Origin: Collinsella sp. AF23-2 | GTDB lineage: Bacteria > Actinomycetota > Coriobacteriia > Coriobacteriales > Coriobacteriaceae | DNA length: 64,000 bases | Direction of reading: 5' to 3' | Assembly: GCF_003459245.1 (NCBI RefSeq) | Contig: NZ_QRVG01000005.1 | Location: 1,494-65,493 of the forward strand | In this document: piece after piece, positions 1 to 8,465 of the stretch | Position numbering within the stretch: the stretch's first letter is position 1 | Layout of the letters: each line of letters starts with the position of its first letter | The notes under the pieces: model-generated | Databases searched by the model: none | Told to the model about the DNA's origin: nothing | The model's input: only the letters and a program-made list of their open reading frames with translations | Made by a program: the position numbers and the translations under genes

Positions 1-125
1 CGACAGACTTGGGGAACCCCGCCGAAGGAATGGAGTGCGGGCCGACAGAACGGTATCCGCGGATATGAGACTGAGCCGAAGGCGTCGACGACATGCCGGG
101 GGCGGACCGGGACGGGTTAACGGCA

Positions 126-161
126 GGCCCCGCCGACCGATTGCAAGCGGTCGGCGGGGCC
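126..161 (+). terminator. GC-rich hairpin, probable terminator of an upstream transcript
   Basis: A 14-bp perfect stem (126-139 with 148-161) encloses an 8-base loop (attgcaag). The following bases are only weakly T-rich, so it may be a processing or stabilising hairpin instead of a classical terminator. Confidence 0.5.
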
Positions 162-208
162 ATTGTGGCTCTTGACAGCGGATTGGGTCATATGAGCGAA
201 CGGGATGG

Positions 209-231
209 TGCGCCCACAGGGGCGCATTTTT
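209..231 (+). terminator. Rho-independent terminator
   Basis: The stem TGCGCCC/GGGCGCA has a 4-base loop and is followed directly by TTTTT. It would end a transcript entering from left of the window, separating it from the hydrogenase operon. Confidence 0.65.
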
Positions 232-483
232 CTTGCCGCGCCAACTTTTTGGACCGTCGTGAGCCTACTGGAACATCCTCCAAAGTGGTTAATAAACCGC
301 GCGCAGTGGCCCGTGCGCCCGCCGCCGCGATAGGGGGAGCGTCGCCTCTCTGCTCCAAAGCGGACAGACTCCTTACCCCGTACGCCTAAAACTCCCCAGT
401 TGACCGAAAACCCGCCGTCGCTACTCCTCAACTGAGCTATAACGTTAAACAATTGCAGCGTTTTTGCATGGGGGAGTGATGGT

Positions 484-3366
484 ATGACGCTACTGTATTT
501 CCTTACCCTGTTTCCGCTGGTACCGGCGCTGGGCATGCTGCTCGCGCGCGGTGACCGCGCCCGCGATGCGGTAGGGCTTGTAGGCTCCGGCATTATTATG
601 GCGGTGACAGTTGTAGTCGCCGTCATGTTTTTTGGCACGGGTCCTCAGAGCTTTGAGGTCGCCCCCGGCACCTCGCATGTGCTCTCGATCATCAGCTCCG
701 TCATCGACGTAATTCTGTGCGCCGTCATCCTGTACAACGCGTTCAAATATAGGAACGCGCTTACCGGTGTGCTCGGCGTGGTGCAGCTGGTGGGCTCGCT
801 CGCCTTTGCAGCTATGACGCTGCCCGCGACCGAAGCCGTCACGGCAACGCCGCTCTACCTGGATTACATGAGTGTGATCATGGTGCTTGCCGTCGGCATT
901 GTCGGCAGCCTTATCTGCGTGTACGCCCTGGGCTACATGAAGGACTTCCAGGCCCACGACGAGCACGAGGCCGCGCTGCGCGGGCAGGCGGCGCCCGACC
1001 GACGCCCGCAGTTCCTGGCGCTTATGTTCCTGTTCCTCTCGGCCATGTTCGTCATCGTGACAAGCGACAACCTTGAGTGGCTGTTCTGTGGCTGGGAAAT
1101 CACCACCGTGTGCTCGTTCCTCATGATTGGCTACACGCGCACGCCCGAGGCCATAAAAAACGCTTTCACCCAGATCATCCTCAACATGCTGGGCGGCATC
1201 GCGTTTTTGGCCGGACTCATATACCTGCACGTTAACGGCATGCCGCTGACCATCTCAGGCATGATCGAGCTTTCCGGCGCCGGAACCGCGCAATCCGCGC
1301 TGCTGGTCATGCCGGTCCTGTTGCTGTCGCTTGCCGCGCTCACCAAGGCCGCGCAGATGCCGTTCCACACTTGGCTGTTGGGTGCCATGGTTGCCCCCAC
1401 GCCCACGAGCGCCCTGCTGCACTCGTCCACCATGGTCAAAGCCGGCGTGTTCCTGATGGTCAAGCTGAGCCCGCTCTATGCCATCTATCCCGTGACCGGC
1501 TTTATGGTCACGAGTGTGGGTGCCATCACGTTTTTGCTCGCTGCCCTCATGGCCATCTCGCAGAGCAACGCCAAACGCGTGCTCGCGTACTCCACCATCT
1601 CCAACTTGGGCCTTATCAGCGCCTGCCTGGGCGTCGGCGCGCCCGAGGCCGTGTGGGCCGCGATCTTCCTGATCCTGTTCCACACGGTGGCCAAGTCGCT
1701 GCTGTTCCTGTGCGTAGGCACGGCCGAGCATCATATCGGCAGCCGCAATATCGAGGACATGGACGGCATGTTCAGCCGCATGCCGCACCTGACGCGTCTG
1801 ATGATGCTGGGCATTATGGGCATGTTCGTGGCCCCGTTTGGCATGCTCGTGTCCAAGTGGGGCGCCCTGGTGGCGTTTGCGCAGACCGGCAACGTGCTCA
1901 TGATCATGGTGCTTGCCTTTGGCTCGGCCGCGACGTTCTTCTTCTGGGGCAAGTGGCTTGCCAAGCTTTCGGGCGTCGACCCCACGGCTCAAAACGTTGA
2001 GGTCAATGTCCATAAGACCGAATGGGTGGCCCTCAACACCATCGCCGCGCTGCTGATTCTGTGCTGCGTGGCGTTCCCGGTTATCTCGAGCGGTCTGGTG
2101 TCGCCTTACTTGGCCATGGTGTTTGGCCGCGTGCCGTACGTTATTGGCAAGGATGCCATGTATCTGATGGTGGTTATCGTGGCTTTTATCGCCGTGGTGC
2201 TGCTGACTTCATTCCGCGTGAGCAACAAACCGCACGTAAACGTATATCTTTCGGGCGTGGGAACCGACAATTACCGCCATTTCCGCGGCTCGATGGGACA
2301 CGAGGTGAAGGCCGAAAAGCGCAATTGGTACTCGGAGGACGCCCTTGGCGAGAAGCGTATTGGCCCCGCGGGTAGCGTCGTGTGCTGCAGCATTATCTTG
2401 TTTGCGCTGCTGTGTTGCGCGTGGATTGGGCCCGAGAGACTTGCCATGAGTGCGCCCTCGGTGCTGCGCGGTAAGTATTTTGAAGGTTCGGGTGTCGTGG
2501 GCATATTTATTGGTACCGTGGCGTTTGCCTTGATTGCGCCGCTTGTGGGTGGCCTGATCGACGGCCTTGACCGCAAGCTTTCGGCCCGCATGCAGGGCCG
2601 TGTGGGCCCGCGCCTGCTGCAACCGTTCTACGACGTTGCCAAGCTGCTGCGCAAGGCTCCTGCCAGCGTAAACACCATGGACGATACCTATATGGCATGT
2701 GCGCTCATCTTTACCGTGGTAGGCGGCGGCATCTTTGTGTCGGGTTCCAACACGCTGCTGTGTGCTTTTATGGTGACGCTCGCCGCGATCTTTGTGGTGC
2801 TGGCATCCGCCTCGACGCAAAGCCCGTTTGCGCAGGTCGGCGCCGATCGCGAGTTGCTGCAGGTTATGAGCTACGAGCCCGCCGTTCTGCTGATGAGCGT
2901 GGGCCTGTATCTCGCCACCGATAGCTTTGATTCCATCGCCGTGACCGGGCAGTCGGCGCCCATCATCGTGTACAGTGCGCCCATTTTCCTTGCGCTGCTC
3001 GCGGTGCTCACCATCAAGCTGCGTAAGTCGCCGTTTGACCTTTCGTACTCGCATCACGCGCATCAGGAGATTGTCCAGGGCGTCGCCACCGAGATGAGCG
3101 GCAGCACGCTGGCCAAGATGACCCTTATGCACTGGTGCGAGACCGTGCTGTTTTTGATGTGGGTGGGCATGTTCTTTGTTTGGGACAACCCGGTGAGCTG
3201 GGTGGTCGCCCTGGTCGTCATGGCCGCGACGTATTTTGTCGAGGTGCTGATCGACAACACCTTCGCCCGTAGCACCTGGCGCAGCTGCTTTAAGCTCGGC
3301 TGGGGCGTGGCGCTGGTGTTTGGCCTGCTCAACCTTATGCCCATCCTCGTCGACGTGTTTATTTAG
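484..3366 (+). CDS. Fused membrane subunit of group 4 hydrogenase (antiporter-like plus NuoH-like)
   Basis: This 960-residue integral membrane protein corresponds to two normally separate subunits. Residues about 1-600 match the NuoL/MrpD/HyfB (EchA) antiporter family: many transmembrane helices, a WEITTVCSFL segment, and a KAAQMPFHTWL block followed by SALLHSSTMVKAG, which carry the usual Lys/His of the proton path. Residues about 660-960 match the NuoH/HycD (EchB) family, with RMQGRVGPRLLQPFYD and a KSPFDLSYSHHAHQE loop. Together they would anchor the hydrogenase and pump H+ or Na+. The ATG at 484 has a GGGGGAG Shine-Dalgarno sequence. It heads the operon, and the next gene starts 12 bp downstream. 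The fusion is seen directly; family assignment is confident, ion choice is unknown. Confidence 0.88.
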   Translation: MTLLYFLTLFPLVPALGMLLARGDRARDAVGLVGSGIIMAVTVVVAVMFFGTGPQSFEVAPGTSHVLSIISSVIDVILCAVILYNAFKYRNALTGVLGVVQLVGSLAFAAMTLPATEAVTATPLYLDYMSVIMVLAVGIVGSLICVYALGYMKDFQAHDEHEAALRGQAAPDRRPQFLALMFLFLSAMFVIVTSDNLEWLFCGWEITTVCSFLMIGYTRTPEAIKNAFTQIILNMLGGIAFLAGLIYLHVNGMPLTISGMIELSGAGTAQSALLVMPVLLLSLAALTKAAQMPFHTWLLGAMVAPTPTSALLHSSTMVKAGVFLMVKLSPLYAIYPVTGFMVTSVGAITFLLAALMAISQSNAKRVLAYSTISNLGLISACLGVGAPEAVWAAIFLILFHTVAKSLLFLCVGTAEHHIGSRNIEDMDGMFSRMPHLTRLMMLGIMGMFVAPFGMLVSKWGALVAFAQTGNVLMIMVLAFGSAATFFFWGKWLAKLSGVDPTAQNVEVNVHKTEWVALNTIAALLILCCVAFPVISSGLVSPYLAMVFGRVPYVIGKDAMYLMVVIVAFIAVVLLTSFRVSNKPHVNVYLSGVGTDNYRHFRGSMGHEVKAEKRNWYSEDALGEKRIGPAGSVVCCSIILFALLCCAWIGPERLAMSAPSVLRGKYFEGSGVVGIFIGTVAFALIAPLVGGLIDGLDRKLSARMQGRVGPRLLQPFYDVAKLLRKAPASVNTMDDTYMACALIFTVVGGGIFVSGSNTLLCAFMVTLAAIFVVLASASTQSPFAQVGADRELLQVMSYEPAVLLMSVGLYLATDSFDSIAVTGQSAPIIVYSAPIFLALLAVLTIKLRKSPFDLSYSHHAHQEIVQGVATEMSGSTLAKMTLMHWCETVLFLMWVGMFFVWDNPVSWVVALVVMAATYFVEVLIDNTFARSTWRSCFKLGWGVALVFGLLNLMPILVDVFI

Positions 3367-3378
3367 GAGGCGGCATCC

Positions 3379-3954
3379 ATGGATCATAAAATGTCGCGCT
3401 CGCCGTGGGTTATTCATTACGACGGCTCGAGCTGCAACGGATGCGATATCGAGGTGCTTGCTTCGCTCACGCCACTGTTCGACGCGGAGCGCTTTGGCGT
3501 GGTCAACACCGGCAACCCCAAGCATGCGGATATCTTTTTGGTGACGGGGTCGGTCAATGCCCAGAACCTGCCCGTCGTGCGCCAGATCTACAACCAGATG
3601 CTCGAGCCCAAGTGCGTGGTGGCCTGCGGCATCTGCGCGTGTTCGGGCGGCGTATTCCGCGATGCCTATAACGTGATCGGCGGCGTGGACCGCGCAATCC
3701 CCGTGGACGTGTACGCGCCCGGGTGTGCCATTCGCCCCGAGACCATGATCGATGCCATCGTGGAGGCGTGCGGCATCCTGGACCAGAAGGAGGCCGTGAT
3801 GCGCGCCGGCGGCGATCCGCTTACCGTGGGCGGTGCCGCTACCTGGGACGGTGGTGTTGAGCTGGGCGAGGACGGGTTTGTGGCAGCTGCGGGGGCCGGC
3901 GACGCGACCGCCGGGAAGTCCGCCACGCCCGCCGCTGCAAAGGAGGCCGAGTAA
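3379..3954 (+). CDS. echC: Group 4 [NiFe] hydrogenase small subunit (NuoB/EchC-like)
   Basis: This 191-residue protein carries the proximal [4Fe-4S] cluster next to the NiFe centre. Likely ligands are C19 and C22 (SSCNGC), C86 (GICACSGG) and C116 (YAPGCAIRPE), the pattern of NuoB-like hydrogenase small subunits. The ATG at 3379 follows an AGGAGG. About 40 C-terminal residues beyond the conserved core are rich in Ala and Gly and look disordered. The stop TAA overlaps the ATG of the next gene by one base (TAATG), suggesting coupled translation. Order and content match echABCDEF, with A and B fused. Confidence 0.88.
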   Translation: MDHKMSRSPWVIHYDGSSCNGCDIEVLASLTPLFDAERFGVVNTGNPKHADIFLVTGSVNAQNLPVVRQIYNQMLEPKCVVACGICACSGGVFRDAYNVIGGVDRAIPVDVYAPGCAIRPETMIDAIVEACGILDQKEAVMRAGGDPLTVGGAATWDGGVELGEDGFVAAAGAGDATAGKSATPAAAKEAE

Positions 3955-4670
3955 TGCAAAAGGCTATCTATACCACCGTCGGGATCGACGAGCTCCTGTC
4001 GCATGTCCAGGCGCTTAAGGGCGTCGGTGCACGCTTTGTGCAAATGCACGCCGAGCGCAGCGTCGACGACGGCTCGTATCGCTTGGTCTATACGTTTATC
4101 AACGTTCGTGCTGCTCAGAAGCATATTGCGCAGGACGGCAGCTATGCGATTGAGAGCCTGGTGGTCAAGGGCATCGATCAGTACCAGGAGATTCCGTCCA
4201 TCAGCTCGTACTATCCGGCGGTATTTCCGTTTGAGAACGAAGCGCACGACCTGTTTGGGCTTGCCATCACCGACATGCAGATCGACTTTAAAGGCTTTTT
4301 CTACCAGGTTTCGACTGCCGAGCCCATGAGCGTTATCACGCCCGAGGTGAAGGCTGCGCGCGAGAAGGCCATGAAGGTCCGCGCGGCTGCCGAGGCCAAG
4401 GCGCGCAAAGCCGCGGCCGAGAAGGCCGCCGCGGCTGCGGCCGCTGCGGGGGAGGGCGTTGTGGGCGCTGGCGATGCTGCGGGCGCCTCTGCTCAGCCCG
4501 CTGCGGCAACCGGCTCCGATGCTCAGCACGATGAGGCTGCTGCGAAGGCCGCGCTCAAGGCCGCCGAGATGGAGGCAAAGCTCGCCGCCATGGATCCCGA
4601 GAAAGCGGCCAAGGTCCGCGCGGCGCTTGCCGCCAAGGCCGCCCGCGACAAGCAGAAAGAGGAGGCGTAA
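3954..4670 (+). CDS. echD: Hydrogenase subunit NuoC/EchD-like with long Ala/Lys-rich tail
   Basis: Residues about 1-130 belong to the 30-kDa (NuoC) subunit family, with the typical block around SSYYPAVFPFENEAHDLFG. This domain helps dock the large subunit. The remaining roughly 108 residues are almost entirely Ala, Glu, Lys and Arg (AAREKAMKVRAAAEAKAR and similar), predicted as a charged helix or coiled coil, and are not part of the family core. Translation is probably coupled to echC through TAATG. The next gene begins 5 bp after the stop. Function of the tail is unknown; the same base composition continues through it, so it is not an obvious insertion. Confidence 0.85.
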   Translation: MQKAIYTTVGIDELLSHVQALKGVGARFVQMHAERSVDDGSYRLVYTFINVRAAQKHIAQDGSYAIESLVVKGIDQYQEIPSISSYYPAVFPFENEAHDLFGLAITDMQIDFKGFFYQVSTAEPMSVITPEVKAAREKAMKVRAAAEAKARKAAAEKAAAAAAAAGEGVVGAGDAAGASAQPAAATGSDAQHDEAAAKAALKAAEMEAKLAAMDPEKAAKVRAALAAKAARDKQKEEA

Positions 4671-4675
4671 GGCCC

Positions 4676-5764
4676 ATGGCACATCGCTCCGTTATTCCGT
4701 TTGGCCCGCAGCACCCGGTGCTGCCCGAGCCGCTTCATCTGGACCTGGTGATCGAGGACGACCGCGTCATCGAGGCAATTCCGCAGATCGGCTTTGTGCA
4801 CCGCGGGCTCGAGAAGCTCACCGAAAAGCGCGATATGCATCAGTTTGGCTACATCGCCGAGCGCATCTGCGGCATTTGCGCCGTGGGCCACAGCTGCGGC
4901 TATGCCAGCGCCTGCGAACGCATGCTCGACATCGAGGTGCCCGGCCGCGTGCAGTATATTCGCACCATTCTGCACGAGCTTTCGCGCATCCACTCGCATC
5001 TGCTGTGGCTGGGCCTGCTCGCCGACGCCTTTGGTTTTGAGGCGCTGTTCTATCGGTCGTGGACCCTGCGCGAGCAGATTCTCAAGATCTTTGAGCGCAC
5101 GTGCGGCGGGCGTGTGATTCTGTCGATTAACGAGATCGGCGGCCTTAAGCACGATATCGAGGACTCCGAGCTGGCGGGCATTGTCCAGACGCTCGACGCC
5201 ATGCGCCCCGACTACGAGGCCCTGGTGCATACGTTTTTGGACGACGACAGCTGCGGCGAGCGTCTGCATGGCGTGGGCGTGATCAGCAAGAAGGACGCGC
5301 TGGAGCTTTCGATGGTCGGCCCGTTTGGGCGCGCCTCGGGCGTGGACTATGACGTGCGCATGTTTGGCGACGGCGCCTATGCGGATCTGGCTGCGTTTGA
5401 GCCAATTGTCGCTACCGATGGCGACTGCTATGCCCGCTGCCAGGTGCGTTGCGCCGAGGTCACGCAGGCTATGGACATCATCAAGGAGCTTGTGGGCAAG
5501 ATTCCGCACGACGGTATCGGTGGGCGCACCAAGCTTACGCCAGCCGACGGCGCGCGCGGCGAGGTTGTGATTGAGCAGCCGCGCGGCGAGGCGTATTACT
5601 ATGTGCGCGGCAACGGCACCAAGAACTTGGACCGTTTTCGCGTGCGCACGCCGACGTCGCAAAATCTGGCGGGTCTGACGCATGCGCTGCAGGGCGTGCT
5701 CATTGCCAACGTGCCCATGATTATCCTGACCATCGACCCCTGCATTAGCTGCACGGAAAGGTAG
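4676..5764 (+). CDS. echE: Group 4 [NiFe] hydrogenase catalytic large subunit
   Basis: This 362-residue NuoD-like protein holds the NiFe active site. The N-terminal metal motif is R-I-C-G-I-C (C65, C68) and the C-terminal one is DPCISC (C356, C359); both are complete, so it is a hydrogenase and not a quinone-reducing NuoD. It ends only three residues after the last Cys, in TER. Many NiFe hydrogenases have a C-terminal peptide that a protease removes after nickel insertion; none is present here. It would couple H+ reduction or H2 oxidation to ferredoxin through EchC and EchF. No maturation (hyp) genes lie in the window. Confidence 0.92.
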   Translation: MAHRSVIPFGPQHPVLPEPLHLDLVIEDDRVIEAIPQIGFVHRGLEKLTEKRDMHQFGYIAERICGICAVGHSCGYASACERMLDIEVPGRVQYIRTILHELSRIHSHLLWLGLLADAFGFEALFYRSWTLREQILKIFERTCGGRVILSINEIGGLKHDIEDSELAGIVQTLDAMRPDYEALVHTFLDDDSCGERLHGVGVISKKDALELSMVGPFGRASGVDYDVRMFGDGAYADLAAFEPIVATDGDCYARCQVRCAEVTQAMDIIKELVGKIPHDGIGGRTKLTPADGARGEVVIEQPRGEAYYYVRGNGTKNLDRFRVRTPTSQNLAGLTHALQGVLIANVPMIILTIDPCISCTER

Positions 5765-5771
5765 GCACGGC

Positions 5772-6113
5772 ATGAGTTTGCTGACATTTGCCAAGACGGC
5801 CTTGGGTTCTATGGTCAAGCAGCCGGTAACGGTGCGCTATCCGCAGGAGAAGCTCGCGGCACCCGAGCGCCTGCGCGGGCATATCGTCAACGATATGGAC
5901 GTGTGCATCTGCTGCGGCATGTGCGCGCGCCGTTGCCCGGCGGGTGCACTTGCGGTCGATCGCAAGGGCGGAACGTGGTCGATTGACCCGTATGCCTGCG
6001 TGGTGTGCGGTGAGTGCATCGAGAGCTGCCCCAAGCACTGCCTGACTATGGACACCGCCCGCACTCCAGTCGCAGCGGACAAGACTCCCACAGTAGAAAC
6101 CAAACCGGAATAG
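5772..6113 (+). CDS. echF: Hydrogenase polyferredoxin subunit (NuoI/EchF-like)
   Basis: This 113-residue protein has two 4Fe-4S ferredoxin motifs: C45-x2-C48-x2-C51-x3-C55-P and C76-x2-C79-x2-C82-x3-C86-P. It would pass electrons between a soluble ferredoxin and EchC. It is the last gene of the operon; a strong hairpin begins 21 bp after the stop. Among 2x[4Fe-4S] proteins the EchF assignment rests on position in the operon. The C-terminal 25 residues are Thr/Lys-rich and not conserved. Confidence 0.87.
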   Translation: MSLLTFAKTALGSMVKQPVTVRYPQEKLAAPERLRGHIVNDMDVCICCGMCARRCPAGALAVDRKGGTWSIDPYACVVCGECIESCPKHCLTMDTARTPVAADKTPTVETKPE

Positions 6114-6134
6114 CGCTGGAATAGAACTGGAATA

Positions 6135-6168
6135 GGGGCCGGTGGGGCAAAAATGCCCCACCGGCCCC
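6135..6168 (+). terminator. Terminator hairpin of the hydrogenase operon
   Basis: A perfect 15-bp stem (6135-6149 with 6154-6168) with an AAAA loop directly follows echF. No T-tract follows, so termination may need a factor, or the hairpin may protect the mRNA 3' end. Confidence 0.6.
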
Positions 6169-6240
6169 GCGCGTGAACGCGTGTGCGGGCCGCCACGCGA
6201 CCCGTCCAGCCCGAAAATGACCCGCCTGCCACGAAATGGG

Positions 6241-6374
6241 CCCATTTACTACTTTTGGGCGCCAATCCCCAACCACGGCAAAAAATGTGAAAACAAAACC
6301 GCAGGTAGAACGCCTGCGGTTTTCCGGAAAACGGGGGTATGGTCGGGGGTATCGAGTCAAACGTAGTAGATGGG
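6241..6374 (+). repeat. Intergenic element, copy 1 (terminal inverted repeats)
   Basis: The ends CCCATTTACTAC (6241-6252) and GTAGTAGATGGG (6363-6374) are inverted repeats matching at 11 of 12 positions. The inside shares clear similarity with the copy at 6481-6632 in the opposite orientation, including an identical 19-mer, AAAACCGCAGGTAGAACGC (6295-6313), and the blocks ACCACGGCAAA and ATGGTCGGG. No protein is encoded. It looks like a MITE or a repeated structured RNA. Confidence 0.65.
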
Positions 6375-6480
6375 CAGGTTTCGTGGCGAGCGGTTCCAGC
6401 TGATCCCTTGGGAACGGAGGGAAACGGATCATTTTGGTCTCGCGAGGCTTGCGGAGGCGCTCGTGCAGGGCCGCCCGAAC

Positions 6481-6632
6481 AAAACTATGCCGGTTTACTA
6501 CGATGAACTCGACATTCCCGACCATGACTGCATTTTTCTAAATATCGCAAGCGTTCTACCTGCGGTTTTGGAAGCGCGCAATTTGCCGTGGTCGAAGGTG
6601 GGCGATTCATCGTAGTAAACCGACATAGTTTT
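6481..6632 (-). repeat. Intergenic element, copy 2 (terminal inverted repeats)
   Basis: The 27-bp ends (6481-6507 and 6606-6632) are inverted repeats with one mismatch, containing GGTTTACTACGATGAA. Read on the minus strand, the interior aligns with copy 1, including the 19-mer at 6551-6569. A short open frame running across it (6370-6615) is not considered a gene. Confidence 0.65.
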
Positions 6633-6693
6633 GAAATGGCATTAAATCGATAGCAGCCATTTTGCTATGCCGGGGTGGTCGGTTGTTGGGTAA

Positions 6694-7323
6694 TTACCCT
6701 CGCAGGTAGGCGATGGCGATCTGCGTGCGGTTGCGTAGGCCCATTTTGGCAAGGATCGAGCTGATGTGGTTGCGCACCGTGCCTTCGCCCATGTAAGCGG
6801 CGGCGGCAATCTCCTTGTTATCGAGGCCGCGGGCGATGAGCTCGGCGACTTCGAACTCACGGTCGGTCAGGCTGGCAAAGGCGGCGGGTCGGCGAGGCGT
6901 GCTGGCATCGGCGCCTGTCCCGTCAAAATCGATGTCCTCGATCGCCTTGCCCTCGAGCACGCGTTTGCCGTCCATGACCTGCGCCAACGCCGGTGGAATA
7001 GCGGCGACATCGGTTTTGATCAGGTAGCCGCGGGCGCCCAGCTTGAGCGCCGACACAATGTACTCGTCATCCGAGAATGTTGTCAGAAACACCACGCGCG
7101 CCGCAGGGTCGCGCTCGAGGATCTCGCGCGCCGCCGATAGGCCGTCGCGTCCCGGCATCTGAATGTCGAGCAGTGCAATATCGGGTGCGTGTTCGGCATA
7201 GAGCGAAACCGCGTCGTTGCCGTTGGCGCCGGTGCCCACTACCTCGATCTGCGGCTGGGCGCCCAGGATAATCTTGAGCGAATCGACCACTAGGCGGTCG
7301 TCGTCGACAACAATGAGCCTCAT
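6694..7323 (-). CDS. NarL/LuxR-family response regulator
   Basis: This 209-residue two-domain regulator has a receiver domain (residues 1-120) with acidic pocket D7-D9, phosphoacceptor D53 in LLDIQMPG and a conserved Lys near residue 104. The C-terminal LuxR-type helix-turn-helix contains LTDREFEVAELIARGLDNKE and an EGTVRNHISSIL recognition helix. The start ATG lies inside the end of the kinase gene (4-base overlap), so the two are co-transcribed and translationally coupled. The likely target is the divergent ABC exporter at 8.7-12.0 kb, as in other kinase/regulator pairs beside ABC-2 exporters; this is an inference from position. Confidence 0.88.
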   Translation of the reverse strand: MRLIVVDDDRLVVDSLKIILGAQPQIEVVGTGANGNDAVSLYAEHAPDIALLDIQMPGRDGLSAAREILERDPAARVVFLTTFSDDEYIVSALKLGARGYLIKTDVAAIPPALAQVMDGKRVLEGKAIEDIDFDGTGADASTPRRPAAFASLTDREFEVAELIARGLDNKEIAAAAYMGEGTVRNHISSILAKMGLRNRTQIAIAYLRG

Positions 7324-8465
7324 CGGGCCTCATCTCCTTGCTGTTTGGGGACGGTGGCAAACACGCGCCAGCCGCCGACGCCGGCGCGCGGGCCGGCGGT
7401 GAAGGTGCCGCCAAGCGCCTCGACGCGCTCGCGCATGGAGCCGAGCCCCATGCCCTCGGCGGCGCCGCGACCGCCCGTCTGGGTCCCGCCCATGCCATCG
7501 TCGGTAACGATGAGCTGGTAAAACGATGGATGCTCCATGCATCGCACAGCAACGTTTTGCGCGCGGGCGTGGCGCATGGTGTTGGATAGCGCCTCGCGCA
7601 GGACCGCCGCAAAGCAGTTGGCGACGTTTGCGGGCGCATGTTCGGTCATAACTTCAAGCTCAATCTGCGGGCCGCCGTCCGAGCGTGCGCCTTCAACAAT
7701 GCGTTCGAGCTGCACGGAAAGATCGACGGCGTTGTCGTTGAGCGCGTGGACGCTGGTGCGCACAAGCTGGAGCGCCTCGTCAACGGTGTGCTTGACGTCG
7801 GCGAAATCGGCGGCGACGCCGGGTTCATCGGCGTGGACTATGCACAGGGCCTCGGTCTGCAGCGAGGTACGCGTGAGCTGGTGCCCGACGTTATCGTGGA
7901 TCTCGCGCGCGATGCGGGCGCGTTCGGCGAGCGTCGCGAGCTCGACTTCGTAGTCCTGGCGATCGGCAAGATCGCGGTTGCGCGCTTCGAGCGCGAGGGC
8001 TCGTTCCTGCAGCTCGTCGCGGGTGCGGCGCATGCGCTGCTGCTCGCGTTCCAACTGGGCGGTGCGCAGCGATAGCAAGGTAGCGGCAACCGAAAGGATG
8101 GCAGTCAGCAGGAGCGTTCGGGCGGTGAGCGCGTCGGTGCGAAGGTCCGCGACAAGCGCAAAGACAAAGGTGGCGCCAATGCCCAGCGCGGCCCAGGCGT
8201 GCTCACGGCGCACCCGCCGCGCGATGTCATAGAGGGCGAGAGGCGCAAACGGCACAAACGGCGGCACGAAGACAGCCGCGATGATGTAAGCGCAGCTCGC
8301 GGTCTCGCTCGCGCGCCGGGCGCTTTTCCCCTGCGCGAGCTCAGCCAGCGAGGTGGCAATAACGCCAAGGCAAAACGCCGCGACCAGGCGAGCGTCCACA
8401 GCAAGGCCCAGAGCGGCTGCGATACAGCACGCCAGCACAATCGATTTGTCGAAAAGCCTGTTCAT
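7320..8465 (-). CDS. Membrane sensor histidine kinase (NarX/DesK type)
   Basis: The N-terminal half has about five hydrophobic helices with almost no extracytoplasmic loop, so it may sense membrane state. The dimerisation domain has the HisKA_3 motif RIAREIHDNVGHQL, followed by an ATP-binding domain with an N-box (EALSNTMRHARA) and TDDGMGG. I chose the ATG at 8465; an upstream extension to 8600 is open but lacks membrane character. No Shine-Dalgarno sequence precedes this ATG, while a TACAAT box lies only 6 bases upstream on the coding strand, so the mRNA may be leaderless. It forms an operon with the regulator at 6694-7323 and is divergent from the ABC genes. Confidence 0.85.
   Translation of the reverse strand: MNRLFDKSIVLACCIAAALGLAVDARLVAAFCLGVIATSLAELAQGKSARRASETASCAYIIAAVFVPPFVPFAPLALYDIARRVRREHAWAALGIGATFVFALVADLRTDALTARTLLLTAILSVAATLLSLRTAQLEREQQRMRRTRDELQERALALEARNRDLADRQDYEVELATLAERARIAREIHDNVGHQLTRTSLQTEALCIVHADEPGVAADFADVKHTVDEALQLVRTSVHALNDNAVDLSVQLERIVEGARSDGGPQIELEVMTEHAPANVANCFAAVLREALSNTMRHARAQNVAVRCMEHPSFYQLIVTDDGMGGTQTGGRGAAEGMGLGSMRERVEALGGTFTAGPRAGVGGWRVFATVPKQQGDEAR

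Larger units (their letters stand above)
1..483. other. Intergenic region upstream of the hydrogenase operon
   Basis: No convincing gene was found here; the short open frames on both strands have no family resemblance and run through strong hairpins. Bases 1-125 are G/C-rich with several short self-complementary stretches and could be the 3' part of a structured RNA or an untranslated tail that begins before the window, but I could not match it to a known RNA. Two terminator-like hairpins follow (126-161 and 209-231). The last 250 bases should hold the promoter of the hydrogenase operon. A TTGACC at 400-405 and a TATAAC at 438-443 are visible, but they are spaced too widely to be a standard pair. 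Confidence 0.5.

Noticed and set aside
1..125. Cobalamin riboswitch, RNase P RNA or tmRNA at the window start
   Set aside because: GCCGAAGG and GACAGAAC looked suggestive, but the conserved cores of these RNAs could not be aligned.
93..638. Overlapping short open frames on both strands at the window start
   Set aside because: They cross strong hairpins and terminators, overlap the start of the hydrogenase gene and show no domain-like sequence.
6370..6615. 81-residue open frame between the inverted elements
   Set aside because: It runs through the arm of the repeat element, lacks a ribosome binding site and has no recognisable family.
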